Below are positions 11,577 to 20,908 of a stretch of DNA of 64,000 nucleotides, one piece after another (within the stretch, counting starts at the first letter, position 1; each line of letters opens with the position of its first letter). Source of the DNA: Pomphorhynchus laevis (Eukaryota; Acanthocephala; Palaeacanthocephala; Echinorhynchida; Pomphorhynchidae); NCBI GenBank assembly GCA_012934845.2, contig WNNJ02000576.1:57627-121626 (forward strand), written 5' to 3'. Under the pieces are notes generated by a model. The model searched no databases. It was not told where the DNA came from and saw only the letters and a list, made by a program, of their open reading frames with translations. A program made the position numbers and the translations under genes.

Positions 11577-11640
11577 ACCCACAATCTTCTTCCATTTCAA
11601 ATATATATTATTACACGAACGAAGAAGAAAATATCCTTTT

Positions 11641-11690
11641 TTGATAAAAATTCTATATTTCGATAGCTCCTGTATCATCATCAGGATTAC
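11641..11690 (-). ncRNA. Hammerhead-ribozyme-like motif (PLE end)
   Basis: On the minus strand the order is CTGATGA (11684-11678), stem II GATA/TATC (11676-11673 with 11665-11662), GAAA (from 11661), a weak stem III and an AUC triplet that would be the cleavage site. This is the order of a minimal type I hammerhead, known in Penelope-like elements. The same layout with different stem II bases occurs at 19.63-19.68 kb. Stem I is not convincing, so activity is uncertain. Confidence 0.5.
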
Positions 11691-11705
11691 AAAAAAAAAG
11701 TTTTA

Positions 11706-12017
11706 CAATTTTTCCCCGTGTTTCCAACAGTTATATAAAAATACAAGCATTGATGTGCCCCGCATTTCTACTTAAAAGAAACAGAAAATAATGAGAAACA
11801 AAACAATCATACCCTAAAATTTTACACACATTTTAAAAACAACAAAAAGAAAGAAAAAATCAATCATAAAACAAAATAAAATTAAAATCATAAAATAAGT
11901 GACAAAAAAAATACGAATTTAATAATAAAAATAATGTAAAAGTAGGGTAATAAATTATAATTTAATCTAAACCAAAACAAAATAATACAATTAGAAAAAA
12001 ACGAATTGAAAAATCAA
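11706..12017. other. AT-rich, no gene
   Basis: A-rich low-complexity sequence with no supported feature. Confidence 0.5.
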
Positions 12018-12400
12018 ATCAGCTAACTGAGTCCACGTATTTAATATAATTATAAAATAAACAAAACATAATAATGCTAAATCAAAATTAAACAATTAAA
12101 TAATAAAATTAATAATTCTTTTTAGATTTTCTATAATTTAAATCAAGTTAAAATAAAAAATTGAAATTTAAAATAAACGTAATTTTTATGAATTGAGTAA
12201 TAAATAACAGACGTTGTATCAGAATAAGAATTAGAGGTCATCAGGAGGAACTGCTATGCTATCAGGTTTCGGCCCCTAACTTATCTACCCAACATAGCAG
12301 CGGAGCCAAATACATGCTAATGATGTATTTCCTCTGATAAAACTATCTAGTATCTTATTCTAATACAAAGTATATTATTTATTATCCATCCATAAAAATT
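12018..12400 (-). mobile_element. Penelope-like element 3' region (antisense)
   Basis: Reading the minus strand from 12400 down: the end of a PLE RT frame, the structured segment at 12214-12367, a long AT-rich run, and the tail AAATACGTGGACTCAGTTAG. The same order follows the RT C-terminal frame at 36023-36316 on the plus strand, so this is the 3' flank of the same family in opposite orientation. Near-identical sequence at the two loci (ATAATATACTTTGTATTAGA) supports this. Confidence 0.65.
12214..12367 (-). ncRNA. Structured RNA candidate downstream of PLE RT, copy 1
   Basis: A 16-bp outer stem (12352-12367 with 12214-12229) pairs fully as minus-strand RNA, including one G-U pair that would be a C-A mismatch on the plus strand. 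Inside it lies a perfect 8-bp hairpin (12308-12315 with 12323-12330), loop CATTAGC as minus-strand RNA, and a further hairpin GGCTCC/GGGGCC just before a GAAAC. The second copy at 36323-36475 keeps the stems with compensatory changes. Function unknown; it may be a variant ribozyme or an RT recognition structure. Confidence 0.6.
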
Positions 12401-12488
12401 TGCCACTTAAGAGCTTAAATTTATTTATTTAATATTTAATAATCAGCGTAGTATTTAATATTTAATCAGCGTAATATTTAATCAGCGT
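12401..12488. repeat. Short direct repeat leading into tandem array
   Basis: AATATTTAATCAGCGTAG-like words are repeated two to three times (about 12432-12490) before the first tandem unit. Confidence 0.5.
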
Positions 12489-13757
12489 AGGTCCACCGAC
12501 GCCGATTGTAGTGTCCAGTGCTGCATCTAGGATTAAAGAATTCACAAGAGGATGATTTATGAAGCCGACCAAATGATATTCGCTCGTGTATGCAATTGTT
12601 TATTCTATTTACCTGTCAAATTCCGGTTTTCTGTCTAAGAAAATTCAAAAGACAGATTGTCGGTTGTTTCCGTCAACTGTTGTGCTATTTCCGTCTTTTG
12701 GTTTCAATCGACGGATACAACGTACAGTTTGCACAAGTGGAAATGTTTTTCTTACAAACTGTATCGTTTGTTTTTACAGAAAGGCAGCAGAGGAAAATTT
12801 CAGCAGATAATTAAAGGACCGAAACACGAAAGGTAGGCGTAGGCTCACTGCTGATGAGGACCACCTACGCTGATTGTAGTTTACAGTGCTGCATCTAGGA
12901 TTACCAAATACACACGAGGATAATTTATGAAGCCGACCAAATGATAATACTCACTCGTGTATGCAATTGTTAATTCTATTTACCTGGCAGATTCCGGTTT
13001 CCTGTCAAAGAAAATTCAAAAGACAGATTGTCGGTTGTTTCCGTCAACTGTTGTGCTATTTCCATCTTTGTTGTGCGTAAACTGTTGTGCTATTTCCGTC
13101 TTTTGGTTTCAATCGACGGATACAACGTACAGTTTGCACAAGTGGAAATGTTTTCTCACAAACTGTATCGTTTGTTTTTACATAAAGGCAGCAGAGGAAA
13201 ATTTCAGCAGATAATTACAGGAGCGAAACACGAAAGGTAGGTATAGGCTCACTGCTGATGAGGTCCACCTTCCCTGATTATAATGTACAGTGCTGCATCT
13301 AGGATTAAAGAATTAACACGAGGATAATTTATGAAGCCTACCAAATGATGATACTCGCTCGTGTATGCAATTGTTCATTTTATTTACCTGGCAGATTCCG
13401 ATTTTCTGTCAAAGAAAATTCAAAAGACAGATTGTCGGTTGTTTCCGTCAACTGTTGTGTTATTTCCGTCTTTTGGTTTCAATCGACGGATACAACGTAC
13501 AGTTTGCACAAGTGGAAATGTTTTTTTCACAAACTGTATCGTTTGTTTTTACAGAAAGACAGCAGAGGAAAATTTCAGCAGATAATTAAAGGACCGAAAC
13601 ACGAATGGTAGGCGTAGGCTCACTGCTGATGAGGTCCACTTACGCTGATTGTAGTATACAGTGCTGCATTTAGGATTAACGAATTCACACGAGGATAATT
13701 TATGAAGCCGACCAAATGATGATATTCGCTCGTGTATGCAATTGTTTATTCAATTAT
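12489..13757 (+). repeat. Tandem repeat, ~374-bp unit, 3.3 copies
   Basis: Units begin at about 12489, 12864, 13262 and 13635, each with GTCCACC-like sequence, then CAGTGCTGCATCTAGGATTA, and later GACGGATACAACGTACAGTT. Unit 1 and unit 3 are about 374 bp; unit 2 is about 24 bp longer through an internal duplication of a CTGTTGTGCTATTTCC stretch (about 13045-13100). The fourth unit stops near 13757. All units keep a frame of about 74 codons (MYAIV...), but it lies in three overlapping frames and follows from sequence identity, so I do not call it a gene. CTGATGAGGTCC and GGACCGAAAC, hammerhead-like words, occur at the unit boundary. Confidence 0.9.
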
Positions 13758-13761
13758 TTAA

Positions 13762-13798
13762 TAATTATTCCAATATTAATGTAATATTGGAATAATTA
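13762..13798. repeat. Short perfect palindrome
   Basis: Arms of 17 bp (core AATTATTCCAATATTA) around a 3-bp spacer ATG, placed between the tandem array and the next Penelope-like element. Either a cruciform-prone repair scar or an element end. Confidence 0.85.
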
Positions 13799-13847
13799 AT
13801 TATAATTTAATTTAAGGTTGTAATCGGATTTATTATTAAGCATTAAA

Positions 13848-14516
13848 CTAAGTTCTTTTTTTAATAAAATACACTTCTTGAATAATTTGAGATAACAAGT
13901 TACTTTCAAATGATAAAATAGATGCATTTTCAAAATCAACAGAATAATTTAAACTAACAAAATGCTGAGAAACATCACTAGAATTGGTCCATTTAAGCAC
14001 ATTATAATTATGTTGTTTAATACGCTTAACCAAACCTTGACCCGTTTGACCAACATATACCTGTTCGCATTCTTTACAAGGTATTTTATAAACAATGGCA
14101 TCTTTGTTAAAATCTGGTTTACGCTTAAAAATGTTGTGAAGTTTAGGTAATTTTCTATTAAAAATGTTCACTTTGTTAATACAACTATCTTTTATATTTT
14201 TGTTAATAAAATTGAAAATACTGAATTAACTTGTTACTAACAAAAGGTATTCCTATATGATGTATTCTTTTTTAGGACCAAAAACTTTATTTTTTTGCGC
14301 TAAAGATTTATATTTAGCTTTCTTGATAGCCCAAATCGGAAAACCACATTTTAGTAAATTATGTGTGATAGCCTTTTCTCTTTCACAAATTAAGTGATAG
14401 TTAAACGCACCATTAAGGAATGGTGCGTTTCTTCTGAATCTAATGTGGGTATACCTTTTCTCGGTGTCTTGGTTAAGCCGGTTAATTCTTCTATACTTTA
14501 AACATGTGTTTACCAA
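13848..14516 (-). mobile_element. Penelope-like element, RT C-terminus plus C-terminal GIY-YIG
   Basis: Minus strand, two frames: 14516-14253 carries the post-RT region (RRNAPFLNGAFNYHLICERE, then KAITHNLLKCGFPIWAIKKA) and 14171-13848 carries the endonuclease (DAIVYKIPCKECEQVYVGQT, GLVKRIKQH). The CxxC before YVGQT is the usual zinc-linked GIY-YIG of Penelope/Poseidon-type elements, and here the domain lies after the RT, the canonical order. The catalytic RT motifs are absent upstream, so the copy is 5'-truncated. Confidence 0.8.
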
Positions 14517-14789
14517 AAATTTGGTACAGGGCCATATATTGTTTCTTGGACTTCAAACGTTCCAACTAATTGGCTGATTTTCGCTGCTACGTAACATTAC
14601 CTACGTTGCAAGCTTATCTTTCTAAGAAAGCGTTTTTGCTGCTGAAGTGATTCAAAACTCAACCAATCACAACGAAATCTCCTCAAAACTAGGTATACTC
14701 TCAAATGTTAACCACAATTGAAAGGTAAGTGGCGTTTCTTTGTTTGTTAATGAGGAAGAGTTACTCCCCCAGTCAAAATATCATCAAAT

Positions 14790-15176
14790 TTGGCTATAAT
14801 TACGGCAACTAAGCCAATCGAGAAACATCTTTTGTTCCGTACATTCCTACGGGAGTTTGTTCTAAAGTTTAATAATAGAGTCGTTTTCAACAACGTAAAA
14901 TTTTTTGACAACTCCCTGAGAGTCTCTGTTGCGTCATTAGATCTACTAAATGAATATTATCAGTATTTCATGGAGAACCTGTCATTAACTGGTTCAATAA
15001 TGCTAAAACCAATAATGGCCTCAATTAAAATCACCAATTTTCCCCTCCAAATGGAGGTCGAGGATCTTGAGTTACTCCAAAGCAAATTTGGCCTATCCAA
15101 TTTGCGTCAACTTAAGGGGAGGGATGGAGCTGACCTCCCTATCGCTTTTTGCTCGTCAGAAATTAATAACGGGTAA
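14790..15176 (+). pseudogene. LINE A ORF1 N-terminal part
   Basis: 128 codons homologous to ORF1 of the copy at 43.3-44.6 kb: shared blocks are LREFV..FNNRVVFN / LRHFV..YNNRILFN, KPIMASIKI / KPILASLKI and LPIAFCSSEI / LPVAFCSAPLEI. ORF1 of such LINEs is an RNA-binding protein of the ribonucleoprotein particle. The frame ends where antisense 28S sequence starts, so its middle, including the zinc knuckle seen in the other copy, is replaced. Confidence 0.75.
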
Positions 15177-15179
15177 TTG

Positions 15180-16530
15180 ATATCTGGCACCTTAGCTCAA
15201 CGTTCAGTTCATCCCACAGCGCCAGTTCTGCTTACCAAAAATGGCCCACTTGGCGCACTCTATTCATACTCCCTGCTCAATTAAGCAGCAAGAGAGTTCT
15301 TACCCGTTTTAAGTTTGAGAGTAGGTCAAAGTTATTACAGCTCCGATTCCTCCAATCATTAGCTTTACCAGGTAAAACTAATATGCGCACCAGCTTTCCT
15401 GAGGGAAACTTCGGAGGGAACCAGCAACTAGATGGTTCGATTAGTCTTTCGCCCCTATACCCAAGTTTGGCGATTGATTTGCACGTCAAAACCGCTACGA
15501 ACCTCCACCAGAGTTTCCCCTGGCTTCATTCTACTCAGGCATAGTTCACCATCTTTCGGGTCTCAACCTGAACGCTCAGGTGCAGTAGGCAGCAATTACA
15601 TCTGTGCCACTCATCACTTGTGCTTATCATCAGCGCTCACGCATTTGTTCGCATCTCATATAGAGTTGTTTTCACTTTGCCTTTAAATTTCGTTTCAGAA
15701 AACGACTTGCGTTCGAGTTGAACTCCTTAGTCCGTGTTTCAAGACGGTTCGAATGATTCTTAGCAAATCGTGTTGCTCTCTATGAACCTTCAAACGTACA
15801 AACAGTCACTGTACAAATTCACGTATGTGAACCGCACATATAAGCAGCGCACATAGTTCGAGGCGTTTTCTAACAATGAAGTAACGATAGCAACTGCATC
15901 AGAGATACAGATAACGATACATTGCTGTAGGATACTTCATGAGAAGATCCCGTTCGACAAGATACCGCGCTAACGCAAGATCACCGAGCAACCATAAACA
16001 TCATCAATTACAGTACTGCGTGCAATGCTATCAACACATTGACATGCATTCAATCAACAACACATAGTACTTGAATGATAAACATTTCTATCACTCAATC
16101 ATTCGCTTTGCAGAGTACAGTTTCACGCACTTGTGAACTCTCTTTTCAGAGTACTTTTCAACTTTCCCTCATGGTACTTGTTCGCTATCGGTCTCGCAAC
16201 AATACTTAGACTTGTATGGGGTTTGCCACACAATTTCGAACTGCACTCTCAAGCAATTCTACTCAAACATCGTCACCAGAATGCCATTTTAGTAGTATCA
16301 CGGGCCTTTCACCCTCTCTGGGTAAGTTGCGTTCAATCAAACTTACACTACACAACAGCATTAGAACGGTAACGACACCAACATCACACTTTTTGATACT
16401 AGCAGCATCAAAATTCGATGATGGCCTTTCTATGTTCATTCGCCATTACTAATAGAATCCCAGTTGGTTTCTTTTCTTCCGCTTATTAATATGCTTAAAT
16501 TCAGCGGATTATCTCACCCGATTTGAGGCC
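15180..16530 (-). rRNA. 28S rRNA, 5' third (partial)
   Basis: The minus strand opens with GACCTCAAATC-like sequence and GCTGAATTTAAGCATATTAA, the universal 5' end of large-subunit rRNA, and continues through CAAACTTGGGTATAGGGGCG, AACCATCTAGTTGCTGGTTC and CCCGAAAGATGGTGAACTAT to AAGCAGAACTGGCGCTGTGG, about 1.35 kb, as far as the domain II region. It stops near 15180 inside LINE A ORF1. D-domain sequences are AT-rich and diverged. The piece ends well short of the classic R1/R2 insertion sites and is a fragment, not a working gene. Reading frames in it are spurious. Confidence 0.93.
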
Positions 16531-16749
16531 AAATATCGATCAATCACGACGACACTTCACTCATATGATTATCAATACCCAGTTACGCAGAGTTATCGTC
16601 CGTGTTTCAAGATATAGTGCAGTTCAGCTAGCATGTTCTACTATATATAGTCACTGATTAGAATTGCTCGCCTGCATTATGCACTTATCGTTAGCAGCGT
16701 TATTTAATATGTAGTCATCACTAACACTGTTAATATATTCATATTAATC
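16531..16749 (-). other. ITS2 of the rDNA fragment
   Basis: About 219 bp between the 5.8S 3' end and the 28S start on the minus strand, AT-rich (TATATATAG stretch). Its presence shows that the fragment came from rDNA or unprocessed pre-rRNA, not mature 28S. Confidence 0.8.
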
Positions 16750-16873
16750 GACCTCAAACGGATGTAGCTATGAGTTTGACCTCACAGCTGTCATTTGCGT
16801 TCAAAAACTATCTGTTCCGTGTGTCCTGCAGTTCACAGAATTTATCACATATGGCAACGTTCTTCCTCGATTT
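16750..16873 (-). rRNA. 5.8S rRNA, 3' portion (partial)
   Basis: Minus strand reads GAAGAACGTTGCCATATG, then GTGAACTGCAGGACACACGG and GAACGCAAATGACAGCTG, matching the 5.8S order (GAAGAACGC, GAATTGCAGGACAC, GAACGCA). About 124 of roughly 155 nt are present; the 5' 30 nt are missing and LINE A ORF1 sequence begins there. Confidence 0.88.
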
Positions 16874-17017
16874 GCCAGACTGAAGAATAAGAATGCCCGG
16901 GGAAATGAAGATATTGCCAAGGGGGCTCCGACACCGGATGGGACTAGTGGCAGGGGGTGACCCTCCTGCACCTAGTTCTGTCTAGGTTGGCTGCTCCCGT
17001 CCAACTGATCTGCCACA

Positions 17018-19262
17018 ATGGTGAGTAAACCCGAGCCTTTTTCACTGAATATTCTTCAGTGGAATTCGGAAGGTGCTTTTGCCCTTAGACTTTTATCTGG
17101 AAGAGACGCAGATGTCATAGTACTTCAGGAGACGCGGTCTATCCGTCTCCCCTAGGACATTACTCGATTTATCCCAAAGCAAATTTGTTCCCACTATACT
17201 CCGTACATAACCCCACCTCACTCCTTTTCATCTCAAGGACTCTTGACCTTAGTTAAGTGCTCCTTAAGATTTTCCCTCCTGCTAAATTACTCTTGTTCAG
17301 CCTTGTCTTGTTTGGTAGATTCACTCGTTAAGAACGGTAAGCGTCTCAGTCTAGCCAATGTATACATACGTTCAGGGGAGATTCACAAGAATCGTGCCCT
17401 CCTGGATGGTATTATTGATAGCGGCTACGACATGGTACTAGGTGACTTCAACGACAGAACTGGTCGTTAAATTAATGCAGCACTCCGCAGAGCCAGGAAC
17501 GGTTATCTTATTTACAAACCACCGTCCCCCACCTTTCATTGCACATCAACGAATTCACTCCTCGACTTATTACTGCTCCACGAGAGGTGGTTGTTAAAAC
17601 CCTTCTGCACGGAGCAGTCGCGACAACATCTGTCCACCTCTCATGATCTAATTCGCTGGCGGTTAGAAGAGGATACGCTGCTTCGTAGAAGATTCCACTT
17701 TGACCCGATCAGAGTGGCTTTCGTCCAGGCAGCTATCTAACGCTTCCTTCAAATTGGTAATGAGAGTTTAACCAAATTTAATTCCTACCTCTTTTCGCAA
17801 GCTACCACGTTGCTTTGGACAACGTTTAAAGGTCGCATTTTCATGTCCACTCCGACAAAACTCAAGGTTCTAGCTAAACTGCTGAACCTCCCATATCTCT
17901 CTTCCTCCGCCAGACAGACCCTTTCATACCGGCGCACCGGATATTAGTTCCAGCTGAGTAGGGATATGGCGAGTATTTCTCGTCTTAACCCTACTCAGTC
18001 TTCCTTTTGGAAGATACTCAAGAAGGATAAGTTTGTTGGAGGGATAGGGCTTTGGATTGGATCGGTAGTATAGGCCTTGATAAAGTTTTGGAGGAGTTAC
18101 TAGCCCTTCACAATTATAGAGCCACGCAATCTCCGCAACCAATCCCGCCTTGGGGAGACTTCAGGAGTAGAGACTTATCTGTCACAGATATTCTCAACGC
18201 CTGGGGGCCTCTTCCGGGCACCTCCAAATCCGTCGCTCCACTCTCTTCCCGTGTCTGTCAGCTTTTGACAGCCGATCAAATAAGGGAGGTGAACGTCACA
18301 ATGCTATTAGCCACCCCATCCGTTGTGGCCAGGCATCAACATTAGTAGGCGTATATTTTTACCTAAAAAGCATCCGGTCTCTTGTCCGAAAGACCTGCGG
18401 CCCATCTCGATTCAAAATTCCCTCGTCTCGATCTACGAAAAAGCGCTTGCGCGTAGAATCCGCGATCATTTAAGTAGGCGTAATTTAATCCCACCTGGGT
18501 TCCATGGGTTCGTCAAAGGTCGCTCGGTCTATTCAGCAGTAGATGAAATGGACCAGTTTTGTTGGGAGAATATCCATCAACTTGCTGTGGCTGTTTTCAT
18601 TGACTTTTCTGCTGCATTTGACAGCATCTCCATACATTTTATTATCTCTTCTCTCGGGTCCCTCGGGCTGCCTGCGAGAATTGTTAACAGTGGAGATACT
18701 GTTGTACACCAAGCGATTTTACTACGAAGACGACCCTGATGCGCGTCAGTTCTACCCTATTACGGGTGTGCCTCAAGGTTCCCCTCTTTCTCCTATCCTG
18801 TATCTTGCTGCTTCCATAAATCTTTTCAAAATATTTAAACGCGATCAACGTCTAGTGGTGTACGCTGATGACACCACAGCCCTGTTCTCTGGACGCAGGT
18901 GTAAGGACGTAGTCTCTAACATCAGCCGTTTCTTTTTAAGATTAAAAGACCAGTTACCCATATCCAATCTTGTTCTAAACTCCGCATAATCGCAGGTGGT
19001 TGTCTTTCATGGCTTCCCTGCGACGAAGCAAAAACTTAAGAGATTAGCACTCTCTGCGCTCTCGTCCATATTTGCCTCAAAACCACTCCCTAAATTCACA
19101 AGTAGGGTAAAATACCTGGGGTTCACCGTTTTGGTGAACTGGTCAGCGAAAGCCGACCTGGATAGACTCAAACGTATCCTGAAGAGAGCTAGTTGGGCTC
19201 TGAAACGGTCCCAGCATCTGTCGTTGAATGGGAAAACCCAGGTGCGCCTTTGGGGTACCTGA
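17018..19262 (+). pseudogene. LINE A ORF2 (endonuclease-reverse transcriptase)
   Basis: Starts ATGGTGAGTAAACCCGAGCC and gives FSLNILQWNSEGA, ADVIVLQETRS (endonuclease motifs N and E) and YDMVLGDFNDRTGR (GDFN), then RT motifs: ISIQNSLVSIYEKALARRIR, FHGFVKGRSVYSAVDEM, FIDFSAAFD, GVPQGSPLSPILYL, VYADDTTALFSG and KYLGFTVLVNW. The motifs fall in at least three frames (stop just after the GDFN block, changes near 18.3, 18.7 and 19.0 kb). ORF2 would copy element RNA at a nicked genomic site; this copy cannot. Confidence 0.82.
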
Positions 19263-19620
19263 GCTATCTCGGGATTAGTCTTCTTCTCAAGATGACGTCC
19301 CCCAGAGCAAAGACTAAGGTTTCTGAAGCTCATTGTCTCGCGCTTACCCAGCATCGTCCGCACCGATTGGATTCTTCGGCAGGGGGTGAAAGTCCCCAAG
19401 TGGCTCAATCGGAAAGCGGCGTGTTGGATTGGTTGGGGGGCTCAGATCCCCATGGATTTAAGGCCTTCATAATGAGAAGAAGTAAAGAAGAGTATGCGGT
19501 TATCGCTTTAACTTATCTATTGTTTATTTTTTTACTTACCTATTTATCCATGTATATCTATTATGTGTTCCTTATTTTTATGACGAAAATATTTTATTAC
19601 AAGAAGGCGAGGAAACAGGA

Positions 19621-19740
19621 ATAGTTATTTGATTGGAAAAATCCAATATTTCGACGGCACTACGGCACGTCATCTTCAGGGTTGTAAGATGTTGGTAATC
19701 AAGAAAAAATTTTACTTGTAATAATTCGAATTGGAAACGA
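19621..19740 (-). ncRNA. Hammerhead-like motif, PLE terminal region
   Basis: Minus strand: CTGAAGA (19679-19673), stem II GACG/CGTC (19671-19668 with 19656-19653), GAAA (19652-19649), stem III TTGGA/TCCAA (19646-19642 with 19637-19633), then AUC. Upstream AAATTTTTTCTTGATTACC also occurs in related form at 48.9 kb. Compared with the motif at 11.64-11.69 kb, stem II has two compensated base-pair changes and the same single unpaired base. Sequence beyond the AUC is unrelated, so stem I cannot be confirmed. Confidence 0.55.
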
Positions 19741-20829
19741 ATTTTCTCTATTAAGAAAATATTTATTTATTTGATAATAAGCATTCGAACGTTGCCGATA
19801 AAAACACCCAGTATTTTCGATGTAAAGCTGATAGAGTCAAGAAAGCCATACTTGACTCTGGTGTCAAGTACAATAAACAAGCGATAACAACTATTGAAAT
19901 TTCTTATTTAGTGACTCTAAGAATTACCATAGATATTAAAACTCACACTATCCCTGAGGAATTACAGTTAACAGCGGTCAAAGACATAGATTGTAGTTAT
20001 GATTAGATCTTAATCTGTTACTAAATTAAATGCAATTTTGTTATCAAATGACACTGCTTACGGGAGAATAGCTGACATGTATATTCAAATTATTGATCAG
20101 ATAGTGCTGAAAATACAATCTGATCCACCAGAGGAGGAATATCATCATAATCGACAGAGGTAAATGGATACCACAAAACATTAAAATATTACATTTAACA
20201 TCTAAATGCCTCTTGGAGTTTAGGCAATTCAAATCTTTGTTTATTTGATCACTAATAGACGTTTTGCATGATTGCCCTGGTCAAGTAAAGCCGATCGAAT
20301 CCCTACTGATTCCAAACGATCAAAAATCACAAAAATGTAGTTTATGCGTGTTCTCGTATTACTCTAACTGGATTAAGAACTTTTCGCACCCCATGGGTTT
20401 TCTCTTTCTTATAAAATCATTCCCGTTGACTAATGAAGCATTTAAATCATTCGAATGCATTCAATCTCAAATAAATGTCGGCAATCCTCGTTAGAATATG
20501 TTTTAGTCGTTATTTTATTGCTAAAACAAATGCAAGTTATAATGCTCTTGGAGCTTCATTGCCGCAAAAAGTGAAGTATGTTGGTTTCTCGAGAAAGCAA
20601 CTTTCTCGAGAAAGATGCTCACTTTATTGTTGAAACGATGAGATATTGGCGTCATTATGTATCTGGGAAAACGATTTATCATCGTAGCAGATCAACTATA
20701 TATGTCGTTCATGTTTACCCCGAATAGTTGCAAAGTAAAAAATGATAAAATTATAATATGCAAACTCAAGTTTCCAAATATCAGTTAGATATGAAATATC
20801 GACTGTGAAAGATAATCATGCTGCAAATC
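19741..20829 (+). mobile_element. Ty3/gypsy-like fossil fragments
   Basis: Plus-strand traces include a protease-like stretch (KKAILDSGVKYNKQ, about 19840), an RT-to-RNase H connector (FSYYSNWIKNFSHPMGF, about 20355) with FPLTNEAFKSFECIQSQI, and an RNase H piece (ALGASLPQK, about 20545). Broken and old. It lies against the left LTR of the next, antisense gypsy element and is similar to it. Confidence 0.65.
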
Positions 20830-20908
20830 TGTGATAACCAAAGAGAATAAAATGGCTTTTATTCACAAATCTACAAAAAGTAGTAGGTAGTAGATATGTA
20901 ATACCACA
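20830..20908 (-). repeat. 3' LTR of the gypsy element
   Basis: 79 bp, starts TGTGATAACC and ends TACCACA on the plus strand. Contains AATAAAAGCC on the coding strand, a possible polyadenylation signal. Confidence 0.75.

Larger units (their letters stand above)
14740..19620 (+). mobile_element. LINE A copy 1 (APE-type), split by rDNA
   Basis: An APE-endonuclease LINE read on the plus strand: ORF1 from about 14740, an antisense rDNA block (15180-16873), the ORF1 tail (GNEDIAKGAPTPDGTSGRG at about 16905-16960), endonuclease from the ATG at 17018, RT to about 19260 and a conserved 3' end at 19370-19470 (GGGGGCTCAGATCCCCATGG). Endonuclease, FVKGRS, IDFSAAFD, GVPQGSPLSPILYL and VYADDTTALFSG mark it as an I/Jockey-like LINE with no recognisable RNase H. 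Several frame changes make it inactive. Seven copies or fragments of this family lie in the window. Confidence 0.85.

Noticed and set aside
12214-12367. Canonical hammerhead ribozyme
   Set aside because: CTGATGA and GAAA are present but no permutation gives all three stems with a proper NUH site.
12586-13611. Repeated ~74-codon frames (MYAIV...) in each tandem unit
   Set aside because: They exist in overlapping frames in every unit and follow from repeat identity; no protein-like constraint is visible.
15277-16452. Short reading frames across 15.3-16.5 kb
   Set aside because: They lie within 28S rRNA sequence on the opposite strand.
15180-16873. LINE A as an rDNA-specific (R1/R2-like) element
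   Set aside because: The rDNA lies inside the LINE rather than the reverse, other LINE A copies have no rDNA flanks, and the known 28S target sites are not included.
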